Origin: Desulfosporosinus sp. BRH_c37
GTDB lineage: Bacteria > Bacillota > Desulfitobacteriia > Desulfitobacteriales > Desulfitobacteriaceae
Length of the DNA stretch: 53,935 bases
Direction: 5' to 3'
Assembly: GCA_001516045.1 (NCBI GenBank)
Contig: LOEW01000283.1
Location: 1 to 53,935, forward strand
Part shown: one piece after another, positions 1-8,810 of the stretch
Numbering within the stretch: the first letter of the stretch is position 1
Layout of the letters: each line of letters opens with the position of its first letter
Program-made: the position numbers and the translations under genes
The notes under the pieces: model-generated
Told to the model about the DNA's origin: nothing
Databases searched by the model: none
The model's input: only the letters and a program-made list of their open reading frames with translations

Positions 1-99
1 TACGTTGCTGTATCATTCACCTGTAGACAAATAACGTAGCCGGGAACATCAAAGTTTCCAAGCTATATTATTCTTAATGGATCTTCAATTTATTTATGA

Positions 100-105
100 T
101 ATAAT
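100..105 (+). promoter_or_regulatory. -10 box of toxin-antitoxin promoter
   Basis: A perfect TATAAT lies 55 bp before the antitoxin start in an AT-rich stretch. No good -35 hexamer is visible 17 bp upstream, so the promoter may be weak or autoregulated, as usual for toxin-antitoxin operons. The rest of bases 1-99 shows nothing recognisable. Confidence 0.45.
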
Positions 106-159
106 ATATGTAAGTAATTGTAAGTGGAATGGATGTTAAATTTTAGGGAGGTGTTCGTT

Positions 160-420
160 ATGACTTTAGCGCAAAAGATTGAGCAGATTTTAAAAGATGA
201 GTTAAAACCTGAAAATATTAAAACAATTATCGATTTAGCAGAATTTTTGAAGGTTAGAGAAAGCCAAAAAAAATGGGATGAGATTAATGAGTCCGAACAT
301 GAATTTATCACAGCGGAAGAACAGTCCCAGCTTGATGAAGTAAAAGCAAAAGGTCAATTTATTGACCAAGAGGAACTTCTACAAGAATTGGGGATAAACC
401 AAGATGAGATACAAAATTAG
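160..420 (+). CDS. RelB/DUF2281-like antitoxin
   Basis: An 86-residue acidic helical protein that probably neutralises the toxin encoded next to it. The start chosen is the ATG at 160, preceded by GGGAGGTG at 146-153; an upstream in-frame ATG at 124 lacks a ribosome site. The N-terminal half (MTLAQKIEQILKDELKPEN) is helical, and the C-terminal half, with QSQLDEVKAKGQ and a DQEELLQELG tail, resembles the toxin-wrapping segment of RelB-type antitoxins. It overlaps the toxin gene by 17 bp, which implies translational coupling. The pairing is clear from context; the antitoxin family assignment is less certain because such proteins diverge fast. Confidence 0.75.
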   Translation: MTLAQKIEQILKDELKPENIKTIIDLAEFLKVRESQKKWDEINESEHEFITAEEQSQLDEVKAKGQFIDQEELLQELGINQDEIQN

Positions 421-652
421 GTATGAAAAAGATTGTCTTAAATACTTAAAAAAATTGGATAGAAATACTCAAGTTAGAATCATTATTGCTATAAGCCAAC
501 TTCCGTTTGGGGATGTGAAAAAACTACAAGGAAATATTGATGACTACAGATTGAGAGTAGGTAATTACAGAATAGTATTTAGCAAAGATGATGAAAACAT
601 ATTAATTAGTATCATCAAAATTGCTCCTCGTGGAGAAGTTTATAAGAGATAA
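404..652 (+). CDS. RelE/ParE-superfamily toxin
   Basis: An 82-residue basic protein of the RelE/StbE toxin fold, normally a ribosome-dependent mRNA endonuclease. Visible hallmarks are the N-terminal helix with YLKKLDR, the GNIDDYRLRVGNYRIVF core strand block and the C-terminal PRGEVYKR that carries the usual catalytic Arg/Tyr region. Length is typical (80-95 aa). It starts inside the antitoxin gene and is co-transcribed from the TATAAT promoter at 100. A short hairpin with a T-run follows at 655-676. Function as a toxin is family knowledge; activity here is inferred. Confidence 0.85.
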   Translation: MRYKIRYEKDCLKYLKKLDRNTQVRIIIAISQLPFGDVKKLQGNIDDYRLRVGNYRIVFSKDDENILISIIKIAPRGEVYKR

Positions 653-654
653 TA

Positions 655-676
655 AGAGACCTGATGAGGGTCTTTT
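655..676 (+). terminator. Weak terminator after toxin gene
   Basis: AGACC and GGTCT arms separated by 7 nt are followed by TTT, directly after the toxin stop codon. The stem is short, so termination may be partial. Confidence 0.4.
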
Positions 677-871
677 AATTATTTCTAGATTAGCTATGAC
701 AAGGCGATGGATAAAGCATATATTCAGAGCTTTCCTAAGGCGATATTTATGAACGAAAAACCATTTTCCAAAGCTTGAATACTAGCATGGGTTAGCTCAG
801 CGCCTGGACCCACGGCTTTTAAAAAGTAATGCAACCGGTAATGCAACAAGTGGTAAACAGAATACGTTAAG

Positions 872-905
872 GTCCTTACGTTACGGTGAGGGCTTTTTAT
901 TTTCG
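872..905 (+). terminator. Rho-independent terminator
   Basis: Eight-pair stem (GTCCTTAC / GTGAGGGC, with G-U pairs) followed by a T-rich tail. It stands alone about 100 bp before the next gene, so it may be left over from a lost transcription unit. Confidence 0.5.
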
Positions 906-1010
906 TGAGACAGGTTTCCCTTTGTTTCGCAGGGAAGTTGTGAGATGATTTCATTTATATAGCTTTATCAATCATATTTTATGGAAATAAAGAGAGGGGG
1001 GCCAAGCGTT

Positions 1011-1682
1011 ATGGATAAACACATGGTGATCCTAGTAATGGTTATGTTTTTTGCCGGAGGTTTGGGTGGGTTAATTAATTACTATAGTAAAGATGAAGAG
1101 AAAAACATGCGGAAGTCGTTAATATTAGGCATAGGAGCTTCATCTTTAGTTCCACTGTTTCTTAACATGATATCCAGCTCCTTGTTAGTAGACAGTGGGA
1201 AAGATCCTCATAAAATACTGGTTTTTATGGGTTTTTGCTTGATAGCGGCAATTTCCTCGAAGGCATTTATTGGGACTATTTCAGATCGAATCATGGAGAA
1301 GATCCAAGAAACAGATCAGAAGATCGAAGATGTAAAAGAGGTTATTGATCCTATTGCTAATAAAGAAACGGAACAGGATAGCGCAGAAGGACAGTATTCT
1401 GAAATATTCGAATCACCAGCTATTGGTGAAAAGGAAAAAGCTATTTTAATTACCATGAATAAAGGGGAATATACATATAGAACAGCTAGCAGCATAAGTG
1501 ATGATATTGGCATGAGTACGCCATCCACTGTTACCTTATTAGTTAACTTGAAATCATTAGGTTTGGTAGGTCAATTGCTTAAAACCGGTAAGACTCTTTA
1601 TTACTTGTCTGAACTTGGCAGGAAATTTGTCTTTGCTTTGGGCGGGTCTTCTAAAAGAGATTTTAATGATGAATTAGAATAA
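1011..1682 (+). CDS. Three-TM protein with C-terminal winged helix (YLATT-like)
   Basis: A 223-residue membrane protein. The ATG at 1011 follows the ribosome site AGAGAGGGGG (991-1000); an in-frame ATG at 981 has none. Hydrophobic segments at about residues 5-25, 36-58 and 68-88 are followed by a helical, probably coiled-coil linker (about 92-115). A cytosolic winged-helix-like domain covers about 145-215, with a TASSISDDIGMSTPSTVTLL helix-turn-helix region and an LGRKFV end. The three-TM block resembles the YEATS-like-associating three-TM family found in bacterial signalling and conflict systems; no pYEATS partner is seen here. Function is unknown; a membrane-tethered regulator is an inference. 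Confidence 0.6.
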   Translation: MDKHMVILVMVMFFAGGLGGLINYYSKDEEKNMRKSLILGIGASSLVPLFLNMISSSLLVDSGKDPHKILVFMGFCLIAAISSKAFIGTISDRIMEKIQETDQKIEDVKEVIDPIANKETEQDSAEGQYSEIFESPAIGEKEKAILITMNKGEYTYRTASSISDDIGMSTPSTVTLLVNLKSLGLVGQLLKTGKTLYYLSELGRKFVFALGGSSKRDFNDELE

Positions 1683-1706
1683 GAATAGGCCACTGGAGCG
1701 ATTGTC

Positions 1707-1823
1707 GTGAATGATACTCTAAAGGAATATTTTGCTGGGCAGGAAACGTTGAAGCACATACCGGGAACGCAAAAACCAGCAATAGTACCAGCAATAGTAC
1801 CAGGGAAAGAACCAAGGGTATAA
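1707..1823 (+). CDS. Possible 38-aa small ORF
   Basis: A GTG-started ORF with GGAG 8 nt upstream lies just after the three-TM gene. It encodes a Pro-rich peptide with a doubled AIVP motif ahead of GKEPRV. No homologue is recognised, and it could equally be a chance ORF or a gene remnant. The rest of the gap to 1911 holds nothing recognisable. Confidence 0.2.
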   Translation: MNDTLKEYFAGQETLKHIPGTQKPAIVPAIVPGKEPRV

Positions 1824-1911
1824 CTTACTTTTATAGATTTCATTATATTTCTCGCTCTCCTTCACTAAAATCTCTAAAATAGTTATTAAGTAGACATCAC
1901 GTCAGAAGAGA

Positions 1912-2994
1912 GTGATCGACATTAAGGCTAAAAAGTTATGGATTATCGGTTTATTTTTGATTGCTGCCTTTTCCCTAAGTCTGAAATTAGGATCCAACGC
2001 GGTAACCTCCTCTAATGAGATGCTTCAGTCTTCAGAAACTAATGAAGCTATTACGCTAGTAGGAGCACTTCCATTGTCCTCCGCTTCTGAAGCAAACGAT
2101 GTACTTAAGTCGCCTCAAAACAATATTCGATTTGCGGTGCTTAGTGATATCCATATTCTCGCAAGCAAAACGGCATCGATGAAGTTTCGAACGGCCTTAG
2201 AAGATCTCCTTATGAATCAACAACCGCCTCTAGAGTTAATCGTATTAAATGGTGATCTTGGCGACGGTACACCTGAAGACTATCAAACGCTTAACCAAAT
2301 TCTTCGTTCTGTTCGGACGAGTACTGGTAAAACAACTCCAATCGTCCCCACCATTGGAAATCACGAATTTTACAAAGCCTATCATGATCCAAACAGCAAT
2401 GCTTGGAATGCTGATACGTTTCCAAATCAAGATACAGATCCCCTGGCTTTACAGCGCTTTTTAGCCTTTGCTGGACGAGATAAGGTATACAATGATCACT
2501 ATATTAACGATTATCATTTCATATTTCTTGGCTCCGAAAAGTCTGCAATGTCAGATCGTGATATCAGTGATGCTGCGTATCTCTCGGAAGAACAATTAAC
2601 ATGGTTGAAATCAAAAATCTCAGAAAACCTAACACCAGGAAAATCCGTGTTTGTCTTTTTTCACCATCCCATATTTTCCTCCAATAGTGAGGCAATAAAA
2701 AAGTATAACTTAGTGGTCCAACAGGAGGAACTAGCGAAAATCCTTCAATCGGTACCTAATGTCGTCCTCTTCGTCGGTCATTTACACATCAAATTGGGTT
2801 CACCTGACTCTGTTGTCAAAGACACATTTACAATGTTTAATGATTCTTCTGCGAGTCGAGTACGTCAAGCCCCCGAGGCCAGTCAGGGGTTAATCGTTGA
2901 CGCTAAAGATGGTGTTGTAAATATACAAGGACGTGACTTCCTAGAACACGTATGGCTACCCGAAACAGAGTATCACCTAAACTTTTCAAAGTAA
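1912..2994 (+). CDS. Exported calcineurin-like metallophosphoesterase
   Basis: A 360-residue phosphohydrolase of the calcineurin-like superfamily, probably secreted or membrane anchored. The GTG at 1912 is preferred because it supplies a signal peptide (basic MIDIKAKK then a hydrophobic stretch to about residue 25). The metal-ligand blocks are present and in order: SDIH (about 78-81), NGDLGD (about 113-118), GNHEF (about 149-153), FHHP (about 250-253) and GHLH (289-292). The active site therefore looks complete. The substrate cannot be read from sequence; relatives act on phosphodiesters or phosphoproteins. It stands alone between the three-TM gene and the CRISPR operon. Confidence 0.85.
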   Translation: MIDIKAKKLWIIGLFLIAAFSLSLKLGSNAVTSSNEMLQSSETNEAITLVGALPLSSASEANDVLKSPQNNIRFAVLSDIHILASKTASMKFRTALEDLLMNQQPPLELIVLNGDLGDGTPEDYQTLNQILRSVRTSTGKTTPIVPTIGNHEFYKAYHDPNSNAWNADTFPNQDTDPLALQRFLAFAGRDKVYNDHYINDYHFIFLGSEKSAMSDRDISDAAYLSEEQLTWLKSKISENLTPGKSVFVFFHHPIFSSNSEAIKKYNLVVQQEELAKILQSVPNVVLFVGHLHIKLGSPDSVVKDTFTMFNDSSASRVRQAPEASQGLIVDAKDGVVNIQGRDFLEHVWLPETEYHLNFSK

Positions 2995-3439
2995 CCGAAA
3001 AGGCGACTACAGCTCCACAAAACGGATTTTATAGTCGACAGAGGCAGACATTTATAATCCTCCGTAAGTTGTTTTCCAAAATCCGCAGTGGAAAAGGTTA
3101 TAATCCCAGCAGGGTCACAGCCATAGCTTTTGCTATGCAGGTAATGTCAGGGATTTGTGTAATTAACCATTATGAGAGTTAAGTCGCCTGAAAATTAGTA
3201 ACCCTCCTGATATCCCTAAAATTGGGGGTGGTTATTAAATTAATGGAAATCAACTTTCGTTTGGTGTCTGTACGGCGCAACGGAGGGTTGGCTTTCTTGC
3301 TTTCTGCACCCCTTCTTGTGCTTGTTTATAAGTCTTTTCGGAGGGGTTATCGGACATAGAACGTCCAGAGAATTAGAAGTTTAAGTGGCCAAGATTATCT
3401 TTATGGGTGGTCATTATAAATTTGGAAAGAAGTGAAGTG
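2995..3439. other. Intergenic stretch before the Cmr operon
   Basis: About 445 bp without a supportable gene. A short open frame from the 3' end of the phosphoesterase gene into this region has no ribosome site and no recognisable protein signature. The stretch must contain the promoter of the Cmr operon, but I cannot point to convincing -35/-10 boxes. Confidence 0.4.
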
Positions 3440-4408
3440 ATGCTCGATTTGAAAGAGTTGAAGACGAAGTCAGCTATTTGTCGTGAAAACTTCGATTTTA
3501 CAGTATTAACCCCACTTTTCATGCATGGCTGGCAAAAAGTCGGGGATAGGGGCAGGGGCAGCGCGGTTAACGCTGAACTGCGCGGACCATCCTTCCGCGG
3601 GATACTGCGTTACTGGTGGAGAAGTCTACAAGCCGGTGGGCATACTACTGCCACTTTATTAAAAAAAGAACAGGCCTTTTTCGGAGGTAGTTCAGGAGGG
3701 GATGAGGACGGAAAACGGTCGCCACTTCTTCTCAAGCTAAGTTCTCTGGATAACAAAGGGATACAGGAACTCAATAATTTCGAAGACCTTTGCCCGCATA
3801 GAGATAATAGATTAAGTTCACTATCGTTAGGGACGGGAAGAAAGCTAAGAATCGAACTAAAGGTATTAAAGAAAGACTGTCAAGACTTTAATTCGTACCT
3901 GAATTATTGTCGGGTCACCTTTATGCTGGCTGGTTTTGGACAGCGTTCTCGACGAGGTGCGGGCTCGGTACAGTTAGATGGATTCAACTGGACTTCTGTT
4001 AAGGCGTTTCAGAAGGAACTGTTGGAGACTTTTCAGGCTTTGTCACTTGGGCAGGAGTTCAATTTTAAACCTAATAATAGTTCCTGTCTTATAGAGAGAA
4101 CTATCGATTATGAAACCTATCCTCGCCTGATGAGAGTTTGGATCGGGAAAGCTTATGCTACCGCAAGGGATGCCCGTAAAGAAATAAGCAACGCTGGACA
4201 TTTGGCCAATCCTGGAACCGGAAGCGTACCACAAGTGTTAGGCAAGGCTCGTGGGGGAAGATTATCGTCGCCCTTATTGGGTACTGTACGCCTTATTGGC
4301 ACTTCATACTATCCTCTAATTTCTGAAATGACTAACCCTCATCTGAGTGACCCAAGATATCAAGTGCAAAGAGACTTATTTCTCCGTAACCTGGGGGTGT
4401 CAATTTGA
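3440..4408 (+). CDS. cmr1: Cmr1, type III-B CRISPR RAMP protein
   Basis: A 322-residue RAMP-fold subunit of the Cmr effector complex, which binds the 3' end of crRNA-guided target RNA at the tip of the filament. The N-terminal RAMP signature is clear (DFTVLTPLFMHGW, then ELRGPSFRGILRYWWRSLQ), followed by FFGGSSGG and the glycine-rich loop AGFGQRSRRGAGSVQ typical of Cmr1. The ATG at 3440 follows GGAAAGAAGTGAAG; an upstream GTG at 3407 is in frame but has no ribosome site. It is the first gene of an operon and overlaps cas10 by 4 bp. Confidence 0.93.
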   Translation: MLDLKELKTKSAICRENFDFTVLTPLFMHGWQKVGDRGRGSAVNAELRGPSFRGILRYWWRSLQAGGHTTATLLKKEQAFFGGSSGGDEDGKRSPLLLKLSSLDNKGIQELNNFEDLCPHRDNRLSSLSLGTGRKLRIELKVLKKDCQDFNSYLNYCRVTFMLAGFGQRSRRGAGSVQLDGFNWTSVKAFQKELLETFQALSLGQEFNFKPNNSSCLIERTIDYETYPRLMRVWIGKAYATARDARKEISNAGHLANPGTGSVPQVLGKARGGRLSSPLLGTVRLIGTSYYPLISEMTNPHLSDPRYQVQRDLFLRNLGVSI

Positions 4409-6165
4409 GCAAGGAAAGTTTGTTAGTCTTTAGCATAGGACCTGTGCAGCGCTTTATTGCTGCGGCACGCAAAATAGAAGACCTCTGGAGTGGCAGTTAC
4501 TTACTATCGTACCTGACGGAACGAGCCATAGAGACGGTGCGGGAAGCAGCTAATCATCGAGGTATACGCTGTGAAATAGTTTATCCCAGCGTTAATCCGA
4601 ACGGACCTAAACCAACAAGTGAACAGAACATCGAAGTTGCATCCCTGCCGAATCGGTTCTTATGCACCTTAGAAGCTGATCAGTTGCAGGCTGCTGAGAT
4701 CGCTCGTGAAGCTGAAAGGACAGTTATAGATAGCTTAATAGAGATGGGTCAGTTTGCCCTTAATCGGGTTTTCCCGCCAGAGGCAGACCATGCTTCCATG
4801 ACGGAACTACTCAATCGTCAAGTAAAGGCTTTACTCGAAGTCTTCTGGGCTACGGAGTCACTTAGGAAGAACGAGGATTTTGTCCGCGCACGAACCCAGC
4901 TCGGGAAACGACTGGCAGCCATAAAGAATTGTCGTCCCTACCGGCTCAACGCCCAAGAAGGTCTTGTTTGCACGCTTTGCGGAGAACAACAGGCTTTGAC
5001 GAGTACGAGCCGACAGCCTGCTAACCAGGATAACTATGCCCAGATGAAAAAGAACCTTGAAGAGAACTGGAGTAAACGGGGAGAGCAATTCCAAACTCCT
5101 AAAGTCTCTGAAGGGGATAAGAAAGTCGGTCGCATCAAGGATGGGGAGGGCTTGTGCGGGATCTGCCTGACTAAGCGCTTAGCTCGGGATTACTTTAAGC
5201 AGAAAAGGGAAGCCAAACATGCTTTTGCTGCCTTCCCGTCGACTCATGAGATCTCCGGTGGAACCAAGTATTATGCGGTGATCATGATGGATGGGGATGA
5301 CATGGGAAAGTGGATTTCAGGTGCGAATAACATAGTGAGTGAGACGGGTTCTACGAAGGCTGACGTAAATATTGAGTATCAGAAAGCGTTAAGTGCCAAG
5401 TTAGATAACTTCGCGGTGAAGACGGTGCCGAATATTGTCTTGACGAAAGATTCAGGCAAGCAAGCTGCCGGAAAACTGATTTATGCCGGTGGGGATGATG
5501 TTCTAGCCTTTGCACCGGTTAATTCAGCCCTAGGGATCGCTAAAAATTTGCGCCTGGCGTTTAGTAATGATGCCACCGGATTGAATGCGAGGGCAACAGC
5601 TTCAACGGGGATTGTGATTGCTCATGAAAAAGCGCCGTTGCACATGGTATTAGAGTATGCGCGGAAGATGGAAGGGCGGGCCAAAGCCTACCAATATCCT
5701 GAGGGGAAGGCAAAAGATGCCTTGGGCTTAGCAGTACTGACCCATAGTGGAGAAATTCGTGAAGTGGTCTTGCCATGGGCGATTGATGGTAAAGAGTATA
5801 CCGGAGCAGACGAGAATTGTTCGGTAAGCTATCTGCAGACACTGATTAAGATGGTCCAAGAACAGCTCTCCGTTAGTTTTATGGAGCACTTTGCTCAGGC
5901 GTTCTTACCGTTACTGGGCGCAGCGTTAAAGAGAAATAAGAAAATCTCAGTTTTTCCAGATGATCCGAGTAAAAATCGCAGGTTATTAGAACTAGAGATG
6001 ACAAGAGTTTTGAGACGATCTGCTCGAGACGAGTGTCATGACTTGGATTTTTCCCTCCAAGCACACCAGCTAATTAAGATTCATGAACTGATGTCTTCAA
6101 CGCTTCAGTTTGTACACTTATTGGAAATGAGCAGATTCTTTAAGAGAATGGAGGGGAAAAAATGA
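4405..6165 (+). CDS. cmr2: Cas10/Cmr2, cyclic-oligoadenylate synthase subunit lacking HD domain
   Basis: The 586-residue large subunit of the type III-B complex. It begins directly with the D1 region (FSIGPVQRFIAAARKIEDLW), so the N-terminal HD nuclease domain present in many Cas10 proteins is absent. A C4 zinc site is formed by CTLCGE and CGICLTK. The first Palm motif is MDGDDMG (about residue 295), and the cyclase motif is YAGGDDV (GGDD at about 362-365), which is intact. Target RNA binding should therefore trigger cyclic oligoadenylate synthesis without Cas10 DNA cleavage. It starts with TTG overlapping cmr1 (TTGA) and ends overlapping cmr3 (ATGA). The matching sensor is the CARF-HEPN protein at 12599. 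Confidence 0.95.
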   Translation: MSKESLLVFSIGPVQRFIAAARKIEDLWSGSYLLSYLTERAIETVREAANHRGIRCEIVYPSVNPNGPKPTSEQNIEVASLPNRFLCTLEADQLQAAEIAREAERTVIDSLIEMGQFALNRVFPPEADHASMTELLNRQVKALLEVFWATESLRKNEDFVRARTQLGKRLAAIKNCRPYRLNAQEGLVCTLCGEQQALTSTSRQPANQDNYAQMKKNLEENWSKRGEQFQTPKVSEGDKKVGRIKDGEGLCGICLTKRLARDYFKQKREAKHAFAAFPSTHEISGGTKYYAVIMMDGDDMGKWISGANNIVSETGSTKADVNIEYQKALSAKLDNFAVKTVPNIVLTKDSGKQAAGKLIYAGGDDVLAFAPVNSALGIAKNLRLAFSNDATGLNARATASTGIVIAHEKAPLHMVLEYARKMEGRAKAYQYPEGKAKDALGLAVLTHSGEIREVVLPWAIDGKEYTGADENCSVSYLQTLIKMVQEQLSVSFMEHFAQAFLPLLGAALKRNKKISVFPDDPSKNRRLLELEMTRVLRRSARDECHDLDFSLQAHQLIKIHELMSSTLQFVHLLEMSRFFKRMEGKK

Positions 6166-7394
6166 AACAGCTGCTACTCCAACCAGTTGATACTTTTTTC
6201 TTCCGTAATCATAAGAATTTTACACCGGGTGAAAACGCGACTGCCACGACAATATTTCCTCCACGTCCCGGCACGATCTATGGAGCGTTGCGCAGCGCTT
6301 ATATCCATTGCAAAAGCGATTTCTCAACTTTTGCACAGGGCAGTGATCAGGACCTTAAGGAGTGGATGGGAACACCAAGGAAAGCGGGTCAATTTACCTT
6401 GCGGGGTTGTCTGATGCACATAAATAATCACACCCTGTTGCCCTTACCACTCGATTATCAAGTTGTGAAGACTACCAATAACAACAACCCCCAAAATAGA
6501 TCTATGGATAAACCCCTGGTCGAACCGTTCCAGGAAATCGCGGACGAAAAAGCAGAGAGAGCCTATCCCCTAATTTTGAAGAATGATAATGACCCAGCTT
6601 CAGATGGCAGAGAGTATCGTCTTTATGGTGTAAGCGTCGATAAGAGCAGTTCCAGCGCGGGTGCCTTAGTGGGTCTTGATCAATGGAAACAGGAAATCGT
6701 AAATCGCACGGGACTGACGATCTATCGTAGCTCGCGTTTCATCGAAGATGAGGATAAGCTGGGTATTACTCGAGATTGGGAAACCAAAACCGCCCGCGAG
6801 GGCATGGTTTATCAGATCAAAATGAGCCGTTTTAAAACCTCTGAGGATTCCGGCGAAAGTATCAGAAAAATTCCTGAGAGTTCTGGTTTTCTGGCCGTAT
6901 GTAACAAGACTCCAGCTTTTTCATCCGTGCCCTACCTTCGCTTAGGTGGGAAGAATCGTCCCTGGACTTTGCATGAACTGAAAGAGGATTTCAACTTATT
7001 CACTTCCTCCGAGGAGAAAGAGATCATCGGGCAAATCGAAAAAAGTGGTATTGCTCGACTTATCTTGCTAAGTCCCGCGATATGGACGGAGCAATCTGCT
7101 TATTATCTCCGCGAAGAAGCTAGATTTAGAGTGAATCAGGAGCTGGAATTTCCGATTCTCACAGAAGCGATCGGTAGACTTACTTTAGTGGGAGGATGGG
7201 ATATCGCACGCAACGCTCCGAAACCAAGAATGCAGGCCGTCCCTGCGGGGACGGTGTTATACCTTCAGGTTGCAAAAGAACAGGCTCGGAAGTTGGTTAT
7301 GGCTGTAAAGGATGCAGTACTTAGTGACGAATTGGGATATGAAGGCTATGGTTGGGCTGTATGTGGGGCAGGAAAGTTAGAAGAGAAAATTTAA
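6162..7394 (+). CDS. cmr3: Cmr3, crRNA 5'-handle binding RAMP protein
   Basis: A 410-residue Cas5-like RAMP subunit that caps the crRNA 5' handle and pairs with Cas10 at the foot of the Cmr complex. The N-terminus is diagnostic (LQPVDTFFFRNHKNFTPGE, then FPPRPGTIYGALRSAY). The C-terminal half has LVGGWDIARNAPKPRMQAVP and GYEGYGWAVCG, the family's glycine-rich loops. It is coupled to cas10 through an ATGA overlap and followed 12 bp later by cmr4. Length is normal for the family. Confidence 0.93.
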   Translation: MKQLLLQPVDTFFFRNHKNFTPGENATATTIFPPRPGTIYGALRSAYIHCKSDFSTFAQGSDQDLKEWMGTPRKAGQFTLRGCLMHINNHTLLPLPLDYQVVKTTNNNNPQNRSMDKPLVEPFQEIADEKAERAYPLILKNDNDPASDGREYRLYGVSVDKSSSSAGALVGLDQWKQEIVNRTGLTIYRSSRFIEDEDKLGITRDWETKTAREGMVYQIKMSRFKTSEDSGESIRKIPESSGFLAVCNKTPAFSSVPYLRLGGKNRPWTLHELKEDFNLFTSSEEKEIIGQIEKSGIARLILLSPAIWTEQSAYYLREEARFRVNQELEFPILTEAIGRLTLVGGWDIARNAPKPRMQAVPAGTVLYLQVAKEQARKLVMAVKDAVLSDELGYEGYGWAVCGAGKLEEKI

Positions 7395-7406
7395 AGGAGG
7401 ATGGCT

Positions 7407-8321
7407 ATGTTCAGTCATAATGGATTGCTATTTTTACAGGCGGTGACTGCGATTCATGCTGGTAGCGGTAGCGAATTAGGGTTAGTTGATCTGCCCATAC
7501 AACGTGAAAAACATACGGGTTACCCAAAAATTGAAAGTTCATCTCTCAAAGGTGCCATTCGGGCTACGGTTCAGGCTACCGTCGACAAAACCTCGAAGGC
7601 TGATCAGATGCAGGCGGTTTTTGGCAAGGAATCTGCGAGTAATCAAAATGATGCCCAAGCAGGGGCGGTGGCTTTTTCCGATGCCCGAGTTTTACTCTTT
7701 CCAGTGAAATCCTTGCGCGGTGTTTTCGCTTGGATCACCTGCCCGCTGGTGTTAAAGCGGTTTAATGAAGAGTTGAAGCTCTATCGTCCTGCTAGTAAAC
7801 CGTTGTCTTTACCAAAAAACGATACCCCGATTGGTAGTGAGGTTATTTGCAGCGTGTCGTCTAATACCTTAATCGTGAATCCTCAGGTTGACAAGAAACA
7901 GGTTGTCCTAGAAGAGTATACCTATAGTGTTCAAGTAACGAGTCAAGACCTGGCCAAGGAACTAGCAGAGCTAATATTCGCTGGGGTCGATAATGGTTTT
8001 GCTGATCGCCTAATCGTACTCCCGGATAATGATTTTGTTGACTTTGTGACTTTATCGACAGAGGTCAACGCCCGTATTCGCATTGATCCAAGTACTGGTA
8101 CTGTGCAGGCGGGCGCTTTATGGTATGAGGAAAATGTACCTCCAGAAACAGTCTTCTATAGTTATTGTTTCGCTGGTAATTCTCGGATCACGAATCATGA
8201 AACCATGAAAGCCGAAGAGGTACTGGAATTTTTGCAGCAAGAGGATACGTTACCACCTTGCTTCCAATTGGGGGGCAATAGTAGCCTGGGCAAAGGAATC
8301 TTGCGCCGAGTATGGCAATAG
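7407..8321 (+). CDS. cmr4: Cmr4, backbone RNase of the Cmr complex
   Basis: A 304-residue Cas7-family backbone subunit; several copies polymerise along the crRNA and cut target RNA at 6-nt intervals. The AIHAGSGSELGLVDLPIQRE block holds the conserved aspartate (VDLP) that acts as the catalytic residue in characterised Cmr4, so RNA cleavage should be intact. SSLKGAIRA is the RAMP crRNA-contact motif, and the tail GGNSSLGKGILRRV is typical. The ATG at 7407 is chosen because AAAGGAGG ends at 7400, right against the alternative ATG at 7401. Confidence 0.94.
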   Translation: MFSHNGLLFLQAVTAIHAGSGSELGLVDLPIQREKHTGYPKIESSSLKGAIRATVQATVDKTSKADQMQAVFGKESASNQNDAQAGAVAFSDARVLLFPVKSLRGVFAWITCPLVLKRFNEELKLYRPASKPLSLPKNDTPIGSEVICSVSSNTLIVNPQVDKKQVVLEEYTYSVQVTSQDLAKELAELIFAGVDNGFADRLIVLPDNDFVDFVTLSTEVNARIRIDPSTGTVQAGALWYEENVPPETVFYSYCFAGNSRITNHETMKAEEVLEFLQQEDTLPPCFQLGGNSSLGKGILRRVWQ

Positions 8322-8335
8322 AGGGGGATAGGAAG

Positions 8336-8785
8336 ATGAGTACAGAAGTCGAGGGGATCCGACTGGGAATTGAAAATGGACGGGCTAAATATGCCTTTGA
8401 GACCGTTGATGAATTTGTGAGCAACAATAGACAACAGGATAAAAGGCTCAAGGAATATCGCTCCTATGTCAAGAAACTTCCGGCGATGATTCAAGTCAAT
8501 GGACTGGGACAAACCCTGGCCTTTTGCTTTGCCAAGGGGGATCAATATCGGGAGCTCTACAATCAAATTGAGGGCTGGGTTAAAGAAAAGCAACCCGAAC
8601 TGTTAACAAGATATAGTGAAGCGAACGAAATGGAATTTGTGCAAATTGTCGTATCGATGAACAGCAATGACTACCGCATAGTTAGCAGAGAAGTGCTGGC
8701 CTTACTGGACTGGATGCGTCGCTTTGCTGACGGCTTGATCAGAGACCAAAAATCACCTGATAAATTTATTGATACTCAAGGGTAA
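8336..8785 (+). CDS. cmr5: Cmr5, small subunit of the Cmr complex
   Basis: A 149-residue all-helical small subunit that stacks along the belly of the Cmr filament and contacts target RNA. Family features are the KRLKEYRSYVKKLPAMIQVN segment, GLGQTLAFC and the closing LALLDWMRRFADGL. The ATG at 8336 has GAGGGGGATAGG ahead of it; an in-frame ATG at 8312 overlaps cmr4 and lacks a ribosome site. It lies 14 bp after cmr4 and ends 25 bp before cmr6. Confidence 0.92.
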   Translation: MSTEVEGIRLGIENGRAKYAFETVDEFVSNNRQQDKRLKEYRSYVKKLPAMIQVNGLGQTLAFCFAKGDQYRELYNQIEGWVKEKQPELLTRYSEANEMEFVQIVVSMNSNDYRIVSREVLALLDWMRRFADGLIRDQKSPDKFIDTQG

Positions 8786-8810
8786 AAAACCAATGAAAGG
8801 GGATGAAGTA

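Larger units (their letters stand above)
653..1010. other. Intergenic stretch with one terminator
   Basis: 358 bp with no credible gene on either strand. It contains the weak terminator above and a second hairpin at 872-905. The latter has arms GTCCTTAC and GTGAGGGC with G-U pairs and is followed by TTTTTATTTT. Nothing else is recognised. Confidence 0.5.

Noticed and set aside
724..954. 76-residue minus-strand protein
   Set aside because: It covers a terminator hairpin, has no ribosome site and no family resemblance.
2952..3182. 76-residue protein overlapping the end of the phosphoesterase gene
   Set aside because: It lies in another frame, lacks a ribosome site and has no recognisable motif.
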